Shown here: positions 1-5,761 of the stretch, piece by piece
How positions within the stretch are numbered: position 1 is the first letter of the stretch
Layout of the letters: each line of letters opens with the position of its first letter
From: Alphaproteobacteria bacterium
Lineage (GTDB): Bacteria > Pseudomonadota > Alphaproteobacteria > ATCC43930 > CGMCC-115725
Assembly (NCBI GenBank): GCA_028866355.1
Contig: JAGWIH010000140.1
Coordinates: 1 to 6,375 of the forward strand
Reading direction: 5' to 3'
DNA length: 6,375 nucleotides
Program-made: the position numbers and the translations under genes
The notes under the pieces: model-generated
Seen by the model: the letters and a program-made list of their open reading frames with translations, nothing else
The model's database searches: none
Told to the model about the DNA's origin: nothing

Positions 1-908
1 CGGCTGTCGTAGCGGTCGGTGAGCCAGCCCGAGAGCGTCGTGCCGGCGAGATCGAACATGCCCATCAGCGCCAGCAGGCTGGCGGCGTGCACTTCGGGAA
101 TGCCTTGGTCGAGACAATAGGAGATCAGATGCGTGCCGATCAGACCGTTGGTGCTGGCGCCGCAGACGAAGAAGCTGGCGGACAGCAGCCAGAAGTCGCG
201 CGACTGGACGCCGACGCCGAGCGCGCCGAACGCGACGCCGACCGGATTGGATGCGTGCGGCGCGACCGACGGCTGATCGGTCTTCGCGCCGTAAGGTATG
301 GCGCCGACGTCATGCGGCTGCTCGGGCAGCAGCAGCCAGACCAGCGGCACGATCGCCGCCGCCGCGGACGCCACGATCCAGGCGACGGCACGCCAGCCGC
401 CGTGTTCGACAACCCATCCCAACATCGGCAGGAAGACGAGCTGGCCAGTGGCGCTCGATGCCGAAAAGATGCCCATCACCAAGCCGCGGTGGGTCGTGAA
501 CCAGCGGTTGGCCACCGCCGCGCCTAACACCAGCGCGATCATACCGGAGCCGAGCCCGACCAAGACGCCCCAGGTGAGAATGAGCTGCCACGATGCGGTC
601 ATGAGAGTGCTCGCCGCGACACTGACGGCAAGCACTGCCAAGCCGCCCAGGATCGTGCGGCGCACGCCGATGCTCTGCACCAGCGCCGCCGCGAACGGTC
701 CCATCAGGCCGTAAAGCAACAGGTTGATCGCGATGGCCAACGAGATCGTCGCGCGGCTCCAGCCGAACGCATCCTGCAACGGAACGATGAGAATGCCCGG
801 CGTCGCGCGCACGCCGGCCGCTGCCAGCAGCGCGACGAAGATCACGCCGACGACGATCCAGCCGTAATGGAAACGTCCGCCGACGATTCGCGCGAGTGCC
901 TTCGACAT
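1..908 (-). CDS. MFS transporter, OFA/monocarboxylate-type (3' end beyond window)
   Basis: This is an inner-membrane secondary transporter of the major facilitator superfamily. Reading the minus strand from the ATG at 908 gives 302 codons without a stop, and the C-terminal part lies beyond position 1. The N-terminus (FHYGWIVVGVIFV, residues 13-25) followed by PLQDAFGWSRATIS (43-56) is the TM1/TM2 pattern of oxalate/formate-antiporter and monocarboxylate-like MFS proteins. A motif A-like loop GPFAAALVQSIGVRR (70-84) lies between TM2 and TM3, and its second-half counterpart GWLTDRYDSR (293-302) follows TM8. The central loop is near residues 195-235. About eight of the expected twelve helices are therefore present. 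An AGGA sequence five bases before the ATG supports the start. The gene is divergent from a TetR regulator, which suggests repression by that protein. The substrate cannot be read from the sequence; an organic acid is a guess from the subfamily. Confidence 0.88.
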   Translation of the reverse strand, partial: MSKALARIVGGRFHYGWIVVGVIFVALLAAAGVRATPGILIVPLQDAFGWSRATISLAIAINLLLYGLMGPFAAALVQSIGVRRTILGGLAVLAVSVAASTLMTASWQLILTWGVLVGLGSGMIALVLGAAVANRWFTTHRGLVMGIFSASSATGQLVFLPMLGWVVEHGGWRAVAWIVASAAAAIVPLVWLLLPEQPHDVGAIPYGAKTDQPSVAPHASNPVGVAFGALGVGVQSRDFWLLSASFFVCGASTNGLIGTHLISYCLDQGIPEVHAASLLALMGMFDLAGTTLSGWLTDRYDS

Positions 909-943
909 CGTCGTCCTAATCCCCCGCGCCAAAGTCGCAAGTT

Positions 944-959
944 GAGACAGACTTGTCTC
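944..959. promoter_or_regulatory. Second inverted repeat, candidate TetR operator
   Basis: The arms GAGACA (944-949) and TGTCTC (954-959) are perfectly complementary around a 4-base spacer. The site also contains the core AGAC-TT-GTCT (949-958), which matches the AGAC-NN-GTCT core of the larger palindrome about 28 bp away. That distance is close to three helical turns, so two repressor dimers could sit on the same face of the DNA. If the permease transcript starts near 963, this site lies at or just after its start. Binding by the neighbouring TetR protein is inferred. Confidence 0.5.
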
Positions 960-964
960 TTACC

Positions 965-993
965 TTGACACGGTACAGACAGGTCTGTATCAG
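965..993 (+). promoter_or_regulatory. Promoter for the tetR gene
   Basis: A perfect sigma70-type -35 hexamer TTGACA (965-970) is followed after exactly 17 bp by TATCAG (988-993), which matches four of six bases of the -10 consensus. The 16-bp inner palindrome fills the spacer, the classic layout for repression. Transcription would begin near 1000, only about five bases before the ATG, so the mRNA would be almost leaderless. Confidence 0.6.
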
Positions 994-998
994 GTCAA
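970..998 (-). promoter_or_regulatory. Weak candidate promoter for the MFS permease
   Basis: On the minus strand, TTGACC (998-993) is a good -35 element. At 17 bp spacing the -10 position reads TACCGT (975-970), which matches only three of six consensus bases. It is the mirror image of the tetR promoter within the same palindrome and shares its operator. The 5' leader would be about 55 bases. The poor -10 makes this tentative. Confidence 0.35.
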
Positions 999-1004
999 GT
1001 TGCG

Positions 1005-1667
1005 ATGCGCGCAACCCAGGCAGACGAAATCGTGGCGCGGACGCCCGACGCGGGCGCCGCGGTTTCGCCGCGCGACCGGCTGCTGAACACGGCGAACGAC
1101 CTCTTCTACCGGCGCGGCATTCACACGGTCGGCATCGACGAGGTGATCGCCGCGGCTGGCGTCGCCAAAATGAGCCTTTATCGCAGCTTTCCGTCGAAGG
1201 ATGAGCTGATCGCCGCCTATCTCGCGCGACGTTCGGGTCTTTATTGGGACTGGTGGGATCGCGTCGTCGCGCGCCATCCCGGCGATCCGCGGCGACAGCT
1301 CCTGGCGCTCACGGCGTCGATGCGCAAGCGTGCGCTGCGCGTGGGCTGGCGGGGCTGCCCCTTCACCAACGCCGCGTGTGAATTTCCCGCACCCGATCAT
1401 CCGGCCCGCCACGTCGCGGAAGCCAACAAACGTGAAATGCGGCGGCGTTTTCGTGCCTTGGCCAAGGCGGTCGGCGCGCGCTCGCCGGCGCGGCTCGCCG
1501 ATCAGCTCACGCTCTTGTTCGAAGGCGCCTATGCCAGCGCGTTGACCTTCGGCCATCGCGGCCCGGCGCGGGCGGTTGTCGACGCCGCCGCCGCCATGAT
1601 CGACGCGCAGCTTGCGAAATCCCCTGTTCCGGCCGTCAGGCGCTCGCGGTCGCGCGGCGCGCGCTGA
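1005..1667 (+). CDS. TetR/AcrR family transcriptional regulator
   Basis: This 220-residue protein is a one-component, ligand-responsive repressor. The N-terminal TetR domain starts at about residue 22 (RDRLLNTANDLFYRRGIHTVG). The helix-turn-helix is at about 43-62 (GIDEVIAAAGVAKMSLYRSF), followed by the usual PSKDELIAAYL. The ligand-binding part contains WRGCPFTNAACEFP (115-128) and DHPARHVAEANKREMRRR (131-148), segments found in a well-populated group of TetR proteins of unknown ligand. The tail is arginine-rich (VRRSRSRGAR). The length is normal. The ATG at 1005 is preferred although it has only a weak AGG ahead of it; an in-frame GTG at 1032 is possible and would remove nine residues that precede the conserved domain. 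The gene probably represses itself and the divergent MFS gene through the palindromes between them. Its 3' end overlaps the convergent glycosyltransferase gene. Confidence 0.9.
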   Translation: MRATQADEIVARTPDAGAAVSPRDRLLNTANDLFYRRGIHTVGIDEVIAAAGVAKMSLYRSFPSKDELIAAYLARRSGLYWDWWDRVVARHPGDPRRQLLALTASMRKRALRVGWRGCPFTNAACEFPAPDHPARHVAEANKREMRRRFRALAKAVGARSPARLADQLTLLFEGAYASALTFGHRGPARAVVDAAAAMIDAQLAKSPVPAVRRSRSRGAR

Positions 1668-2913
1668 AAATTCCGTCAAGCAGCGCGGGCAGATCGAAAA
1701 TCGCGCTGTTCGGCTGTTGCGCCAGCGCGCGGCGCATCGCGGCGAGCCGCGCCGGATCGTTCAGCGCCGCGATCGCCGCGCACAGGCCTTCGACATTGCG
1801 GAACGACAACGCCGCGCCGACCGCCTGCGCCCAGTTGGCGTTGTAGCGCTCCTGGGCCAGAAGTCGTGCGCCGACCTCGAGGATCATCGGCAAGCCCATG
1901 ACCATCGCCTCCGAGATCGCGCCCGGTCCCGGCTTGCCGACGAAGAAATCGCTCGCCGCCATATAGCGTTCGATGGCGTCGGAAAAGCCGATGACGTGGC
2001 GCGGCCGCCGCGCCGGCAGCGCCGTGATGTCGTCGGCGATTTCGTGATTGGTGCCGCAGACGTAGATCATCTGCACCGGCAGATCGCTTGCCTCGATCGC
2101 AGCCGCGAAATCGAACATGCGATCCGCACCGCGGCCGCCGAACATCATCAGGCCGGTGAGGCGGTCGGGCGCCAGACCCAGCGTCGTGCGCGCAACGGCG
2201 GCGCTCGCCGGCGTTCTGGTCTGCGCCATCGCGTGAAATTTAGGCGACAGCACCAGCCCCTTGGCGGCGATGATCTGCTCGGGCGGCAGGCCGAAACGGC
2301 GCGCCTGCTCGCGGCATTTCTCCGTACCGCAGACGACATACTGGTCGACGTTTTGGATCCAGGCGGCGTGCATCGGCTCGCAGAAATCGGTGACGATGGT
2401 GATGAACGGAATCGCGCCGCCGAGCTGCCGCAGGCTGGCGGCAACGGCGGCGTTGATCAGCGGCATCACCGAGATGACCATATCGGGCCGCTGCGTGCGC
2501 AGGAACGCCGAGAGCTGCCGCACCACGAACGGCGAGCCGAGCCGGATGGCGACCGACGAGCCCGCGGCGATCACCGGCCACAGCACGCGCGTATGGCCGC
2601 GGCGCAGGGCGTACTCGTTGTAGATATCCGGGCCCGACATGCCGGTCAGCGCGCGGAACGGGTCGAGTCCGGTGAGGATTTCACGATAGACGTCGACGGT
2701 TTCGATTCGCCACGGCCGCTCGGCGCCCAAATATTCGCGCAGCACGCGCGCCGTGGCGACGTGGCCGTAACCGCTGTCGGTATAGAGCACCAGGATGCGC
2801 TTGCCGGCGCGCGCCGAATCCGCCGCCGCGAGACCGGCGGCAGGGAGCGCGCGGGATGATTCGTCCTGATCTCGAGCCGGCGCGCCGAAAAGCTGTGAAT
2901 CGAGCACGGGCAC
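1636..2913 (-). CDS. GT28-type glycosyltransferase, MGDG synthase/UgtP-like
   Basis: This 425-residue protein is a predicted glycolipid synthase. It should transfer a sugar from a nucleotide-sugar to a lipid acceptor such as diacylglycerol at the cytoplasmic face of the membrane. The N-terminal MGDG-synthase domain shows TDSGYGH (45-51), equivalent to the glycine-rich GxGH motif of MurG/MGD/UgtP enzymes. VTDFCEPMHAAW (174-185) corresponds to the TD-x-H-W segment of the family. The C-terminal GT28 donor-binding domain shows MMFGGRG (256-262), KPGPGAISEA (327-336) and QERYNANWA (354-362). Residues 1-36 are a low-complexity extension. The start is uncertain. The only in-frame candidates are GTG at 2913 or 2907 (or a rare ATT at 2940); neither GTG has a clear Shine-Dalgarno sequence, and a stop lies upstream at 2956-2958. 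Sugar and acceptor cannot be told from sequence; a MurG-like role is unlikely because the acceptor-side motifs are of MGD type. A divergent MFS gene lies 50 bp away. Confidence 0.85.
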   Translation of the reverse strand: MPVLDSQLFGAPARDQDESSRALPAAGLAAADSARAGKRILVLYTDSGYGHVATARVLREYLGAERPWRIETVDVYREILTGLDPFRALTGMSGPDIYNEYALRRGHTRVLWPVIAAGSSVAIRLGSPFVVRQLSAFLRTQRPDMVISVMPLINAAVAASLRQLGGAIPFITIVTDFCEPMHAAWIQNVDQYVVCGTEKCREQARRFGLPPEQIIAAKGLVLSPKFHAMAQTRTPASAAVARTTLGLAPDRLTGLMMFGGRGADRMFDFAAAIEASDLPVQMIYVCGTNHEIADDITALPARRPRHVIGFSDAIERYMAASDFFVGKPGPGAISEAMVMGLPMILEVGARLLAQERYNANWAQAVGAALSFRNVEGLCAAIAALNDPARLAAMRRALAQQPNSAIFDLPALLDGIFSARRATASA

Positions 2914-2963
2914 GACTGTGGCGCAGGCCGGTTGCGGAATGATGGCATTTTTGATTCAGGACG

Positions 2964-4211
2964 ATGACGACCGACGATCGGCGCGCCATCGCCGTGCGGC
3001 TGTGTTATACGCTCGCGCCATCGATGTTCTTCGCCAACCGCGCCGTCAATCGTCTCGCCGTCCACACCGCGCTTCAGCAACTCGCGTGGTGCATGTCGGG
3101 CACGTTCTTCGGCGTCTATCTGCTGCGCGGCGGACTCGCGCCGTCGGTGTTGTTCCTCGCCACCGCCGGCGTTCTGGCCATGCGTTTCGTCCTGCGACCG
3201 CTGGTGCTGCTCATCGCGCCCACGATCGGCCTGCGATTCACGCTGGTGATCGGCACGCTGCTCACGGCGCTGCAATATCCGGCGGTGGGATTGGTGCATG
3301 GCGCGGACGCGACGCTGGTGCTGTTCTGCGTCGTTGGCGCGCTCGCCGGCGTATTTTATTGGCCGTCCTACCACACCTTCTTCGCCACGCTTGGCGATCA
3401 CGAATATCGCGGCAGCCAAGTCGGCGTGCGCCAAGTGCTGATGGGCATCGCCGCCGTGCTCGGTCCCGCCGTCGGCGGCGTCATGCTGACGCGGTTCGGG
3501 CCGTGGGTTGCGTTCGGCACCGCCTCCGCGGTGCAGACGCTGGCGGCGGTGCCGTTGTTCGCCGTGCGTCAGCCGCCCGTGGCGCGCCAATCGCCGCGTC
3601 GCGCCTATGCGGCAGCGTGGAGCGGCGTTCGCCTGTTCGTCGCCGACGGCTGGATGATCTCCGGCGCCTCGCTGGCCTGGGACATCACCGTGTTCCGCGC
3701 GCTGCAATCGCGCTTCGACCAGTTCGGCGGCGTGCTGGCGCTGGCGGCGCTGGCTGGTGCGCTCGGTTGCGTCGTGCTCGGCCGGTTTATCGATTTGGGC
3801 CACGCGCGGCGCGTCATCGCCTTCAACGCCGCAATGCTGAGCACCGGTGTGCTGCTGCGCACCTTCTGTGCATCGTCGCCAACGGCGGTGATCGCCGTCG
3901 CGCTTGTCACGACGGTGCTCGGCGGCATGTATGTGCCGGTGCTGATGACCGCTTTCTACAATTTGTCGAAGGCATCGCCCTGCTCCTTCCGGTTCCAGTT
4001 CGCCGCCGAAGGCGGATGGGACGCCGGCGGCATCGGCGTCAGCCTGGCCGCCGCGCTCCTCTGCCTCGGCGGAATGTCGCCGCAAGCCACCATCCTGCTC
4101 GCGTTGCCGGCAGTCCTGGCGCAGGCATGGCTGTTGATCCGGGTCTATCGCGTCCGGCCGCCGAGCGGACCGGTGCGTTTCGAAGCGGCGCCGTCGGCGC
4201 CGTTGTCTTGA
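2964..4211 (+). CDS. MFS family protein, possible glycolipid flippase/exporter
   Basis: This 415-residue polytopic protein has about 12 hydrophobic segments. MFS features are the TM4-TM5 region FYWPSYHTFFATLGDHEYRG (131-150), VGVRQVLMGIAAVLGPAVGG (153-172) in TM5, and a second-half motif A-like loop GRFIDLGHARR (273-283). The first-half motif A near 78-91 is degenerate and lacks the usual Asp, unlike the other MFS protein in this window. A polar, conserved-looking stretch between late helices (NLSKASPCSFRFQFAAEGGW, 333-352) carries K336, R343 and E349, with D353 just after. The ATG at 2964 has AGG only three bases ahead; ATG 3024 (residue 21) is an alternative. The divergent neighbour is a glycolipid-type glycosyltransferase, so flipping or export of its product, as LtaA does for UgtP, is a reasonable inference. 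An ordinary solute transporter remains possible. Confidence 0.8.
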   Translation: MTTDDRRAIAVRLCYTLAPSMFFANRAVNRLAVHTALQQLAWCMSGTFFGVYLLRGGLAPSVLFLATAGVLAMRFVLRPLVLLIAPTIGLRFTLVIGTLLTALQYPAVGLVHGADATLVLFCVVGALAGVFYWPSYHTFFATLGDHEYRGSQVGVRQVLMGIAAVLGPAVGGVMLTRFGPWVAFGTASAVQTLAAVPLFAVRQPPVARQSPRRAYAAAWSGVRLFVADGWMISGASLAWDITVFRALQSRFDQFGGVLALAALAGALGCVVLGRFIDLGHARRVIAFNAAMLSTGVLLRTFCASSPTAVIAVALVTTVLGGMYVPVLMTAFYNLSKASPCSFRFQFAAEGGWDAGGIGVSLAAALLCLGGMSPQATILLALPAVLAQAWLLIRVYRVRPPSGPVRFEAAPSAPLS

Positions 4212-4233
4212 GGATTTCCGCCCGCTCCCGGCC

Positions 4234-4247
4234 TTGATCCAGGTCAA
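4234..4247. promoter_or_regulatory. FNR/FixK-type activator box
   Basis: TTGATCCAGGTCAA fits TTGAT-N4-ATCAA with one mismatch and fits the looser alphaproteobacterial FixK pattern TTG(A/C)-N6-(T/G)CAA exactly. Its centre, 4240.5, is about 41 bp before the start point predicted from the -10 hexamer at 4269-4274, which is the class II activator position. It lies immediately upstream of the split YeeE genes, so low-oxygen or redox control of that operon is inferred. Confidence 0.6.
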
Positions 4248-4268
4248 TCCGGATTCGCCGCAGCGCCT

Positions 4269-4274
4269 TACCAT
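4269..4274 (+). promoter_or_regulatory. Candidate -10 element of the yeeE operon promoter
   Basis: TACCAT matches four of six bases of the -10 consensus. Seventeen bases upstream, the -35 position (4246-4251, AATCCG) has no resemblance to TTGACA, as expected for an activator-dependent promoter whose FNR-type box overlaps that site. Transcription would begin near 4281, giving a leader of about 24 bases. Confidence 0.4.
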
Positions 4275-4293
4275 GACGTCGTCTCCACGCATC

Positions 4294-4299
4294 GGAGGA
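4294..4299 (+). promoter_or_regulatory. Ribosome binding site of the first YeeE gene
   Basis: GGAGGA lies five bases before the ATG at 4305. It is the strongest Shine-Dalgarno sequence in the window, and it fixes the start of this gene against nearby out-of-frame ATGs such as the one at 4273. Confidence 0.8.
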
Positions 4300-4304
4300 T
4301 CGCC

Positions 4305-4859
4305 ATGGTCACGAACGTGCAGTTTCCGCGGCGCAGCGTTACGCGCGCCGGCAATATCGACTGGGCTCCCTATTGGGCCGGCATCGGCATCGGCATTCTG
4401 AGTTGGCTGGCGTTTGTCGTCGTCGACGACCCGCTCGGCATCACCACCGCTTTTTCCTCGGCGGCAGGTTATCTCGCCATGCCGTTCATCGGCGCAGACG
4501 CGGTCGCCCAGAACAGCTACTGGAAATCCCTGCCGCCGCGAATCAATTACGGCTCGCTTCTGCTCATCGGCGTCGTGCTCGGCGGGTTCGTTGCGGCGCT
4601 CGGCACCGGCCGCTTCCGGTTCGAGACCGTGCCCCAAGTCTGGCGCGAGCGCTTCGGTTCCTCGGTCGCCAAGCGCTTCTTCGGCGCGTTCATTGGCGGC
4701 GTGCTCATCATGTACGGCGCGCGTCTCGCCGGCGGCTGCACCAGCGGCCATGCCCTCTCCGGCGGCATGCAGCTTGCGCTGTCGAGCTGGATCTTCACCG
4801 TCGTGATCTTTGCCGCCGGCATCGTCACGGCGCGGATCGTTTACGGCAAGAACCACTGA
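4305..4859 (+). CDS. YeeE/YedE family transporter, N-terminal half-type subunit
   Basis: This 184-residue inner-membrane protein of the YeeE/YedE (DUF395, TsuA-like) family is linked to uptake of thiosulfate or related sulfur compounds. Hydrophobic segments lie at about 23-42, 84-101, 125-144 and 158-178. The family signature GGCTSGHALSGG spans 143-154; Cys145 is the motif cysteine, of the kind that in TsuA forms the substrate path. Single-chain members are about 350 residues or more, so this is one half of a split transporter and the next gene supplies the other half. The stop is 15 bases before that gene, indicating co-transcription and probably an obligate heteromer. In Serratia such pairs were named PmpA/PmpB. 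The substrate is inferred from family only. Expression is probably activated from the FNR/FixK-like box upstream. Confidence 0.88.
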   Translation: MVTNVQFPRRSVTRAGNIDWAPYWAGIGIGILSWLAFVVVDDPLGITTAFSSAAGYLAMPFIGADAVAQNSYWKSLPPRINYGSLLLIGVVLGGFVAALGTGRFRFETVPQVWRERFGSSVAKRFFGAFIGGVLIMYGARLAGGCTSGHALSGGMQLALSSWIFTVVIFAAGIVTARIVYGKNH

Positions 4860-4874
4860 ACCGGGAGAGCCGCC

Positions 4875-5420
4875 ATGACATTACCCCTAACCGGACTCGT
4901 GACCCTGCCACTCGGCGTGCTGTTCGGCTTCGCCTTCGGCTGGCTGCTCTATCGCGGGCATGTCGCCGACGCCAACGTCATCGTCAACCAATTTCGCCTG
5001 CGCGATTACACAGTTATCAAGGTGCTGCTGACGGCGATTATCGTCGGCGGCGTCGGCGTACTGCTGCTGCACCAGGGCGGCCTTGCCGCCTACCACATCA
5101 AGCCGGCCAATCTGCTCGGCGTCGGCCTCGGCGCGGCGGTATTTGGCGTCGGCATGGCGATCGGCGGCTATTGCCCCGGCACCAGCCTCGCCGCGCTCGG
5201 TGGCGGCAGCCTGCACGCTCTCGCCACCGTGGTCGGCATGATCGGCGGCGCCGTCCTGTTTGCGCTGTCGTTCGACTGGATCAAGGCGAATATCCTCCCG
5301 GTCGGCGCGCGCGGCCCCTTGCGTCTTCCCGAAATGAGCGGCGTGCCGGACCTGATCTGGTTCGCCGGTCTCGCCGTAGCGACACTGGCGCTCTTCGTTG
5401 CAATCGAGCGCCGGAGCTAA
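4875..5420 (+). CDS. DUF6691/YeeE-type transporter, C-terminal half-type subunit
   Basis: This 181-residue membrane protein is the partner of the preceding gene. Hydrophobic segments lie at about 5-26, 48-68, 79-99, 113-133 and 158-177. The second YeeE/YedE signature, GVGMAIGGYCPGTSLAALGG, spans 91-110, with Cys100 as the motif cysteine. Together the two halves give 365 residues and two motif cysteines, close to the size of a fused TsuA-like protein. GGGAGAG five bases before the ATG at 4875 is a good ribosome binding site. The loop after the fourth segment (about 136-157) is polar with several prolines. The pair most likely forms one pore for thiosulfate or another sulfur species; this is inferred from homologues. 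Confidence 0.87.
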   Translation: MTLPLTGLVTLPLGVLFGFAFGWLLYRGHVADANVIVNQFRLRDYTVIKVLLTAIIVGGVGVLLLHQGGLAAYHIKPANLLGVGLGAAVFGVGMAIGGYCPGTSLAALGGGSLHALATVVGMIGGAVLFALSFDWIKANILPVGARGPLRLPEMSGVPDLIWFAGLAVATLALFVAIERRS

Positions 5421-5440
5421 TTCACGACATCAGCCAACCC

Positions 5441-5446
5441 AAAGGA
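5441..5446 (+). promoter_or_regulatory. Ribosome binding site that fixes the start of the DUF883 gene
   Basis: AAAGGA lies eight bases before the ATG at 5455. An in-frame ATG at 5446 overlaps this sequence, so the site could not serve it, and ATG 5455 is therefore preferred. Confidence 0.65.
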
Positions 5447-5454
5447 TGGCGATC

Positions 5455-5751
5455 ATGCCCGACACCACACATCCCAACATGCATTCCGAGGTCGAAAACC
5501 TACGCGCCGAAATTCGCCAGCTTCAAAACGATCTCGCCGGGCTCGCCGATAGCGTGCGTGGCGTCGTTCGTGCCGGCAAAGCCGAAGCCGTCGGCCGCGT
5601 GAGTGATACCGCCGACAAGGCATGGTCCGAAGCCAAAGGCATGGCCGAAAGCCTGTCGCAGCAGATCGAGGAGAAGCCGCTCACCGCGCTGGTGTCGGCA
5701 TTCTCGATCGGGATGCTGCTCGGACTGCTGTTTACCGGCCGTCGCACGTGA
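5455..5751 (+). CDS. DUF883 family protein, YqjD/ElaB-like tail-anchored protein
   Basis: This 98-residue protein has the classic DUF883 layout. A hydrophilic, helical region (11-70) contains a likely coiled coil at SEVENLRAEIRQLQNDLAGL (11-30). It is followed by EEKPLTALVSAFSIGMLLGL (72-91), a single C-terminal membrane anchor introduced by the usual proline, and a short basic end (GRRT). In Escherichia coli the relatives YqjD, ElaB and YgaM are stationary-phase inner-membrane proteins, and YqjD has been reported to bind ribosomes; whether that applies here is unknown. The gene lies 34 bases after the YeeE pair with no evident promoter or terminator between, and 10 bases before a YqjE-like gene. 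That reproduces the yqjD-yqjE order. Confidence 0.8.
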   Translation: MPDTTHPNMHSEVENLRAEIRQLQNDLAGLADSVRGVVRAGKAEAVGRVSDTADKAWSEAKGMAESLSQQIEEKPLTALVSAFSIGMLLGLLFTGRRT

Positions 5752-5761
5752 CGCCGAACCC

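Larger units (their letters stand above)
964..999. promoter_or_regulatory. Nested palindrome, main candidate TetR operator shared by divergent promoters
   Basis: The 36-bp element is symmetric about 981.5. The inner arms TACAGAC (974-980) and GTCTGTA (983-989) pair perfectly around AG. The outer arms CTTGAC (964-969) and GTCAAG (994-999) also pair perfectly, with four bases on each side between outer and inner arms. The inner 16 bp has the size and form of a TetR-family operator. The outer arms contain TTGAC on both strands and so probably serve as the -35 elements of both divergent promoters. A repressor bound at the centre would block both. The symmetry is seen directly; the protein that binds is inferred from position next to tetR. 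Confidence 0.72.

Noticed and set aside
87..714. Several short plus-strand frames at the left end.
   Set aside because: They lie opposite the MFS permease, whose minus-strand frame from 908 is open to the window edge and shows MFS motifs.
1612..2859. Plus-strand open frame of 415 codons opposite the glycosyltransferase.
   Set aside because: It is an Arg/His/Asp-rich shadow with no recognisable domain, while the minus strand carries intact GT28 motifs.
2918..4237. Plus-strand open frame of 439 codons, slightly longer than the MFS gene it overlaps.
   Set aside because: It is Arg/Ala-rich with no transmembrane pattern. The overlapping frame from 2964 has about 12 hydrophobic segments and MFS motifs, so length alone is misleading.
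2646..4856. Very long minus-strand open frame (736 codons) opposite the MFS and first YeeE genes.
   Set aside because: Its translation is low-complexity, rich in His, Arg, Gln, Asp and Glu, with no family motif. The opposite strand encodes clear membrane proteins. Long antisense frames are common in GC-rich DNA.
4373..5602. Plus-strand open frame of 409 codons across both YeeE genes and into the DUF883 gene.
   Set aside because: It is a shadow frame. The two YeeE-type genes have strong ribosome binding sites and family cysteine motifs in other frames.
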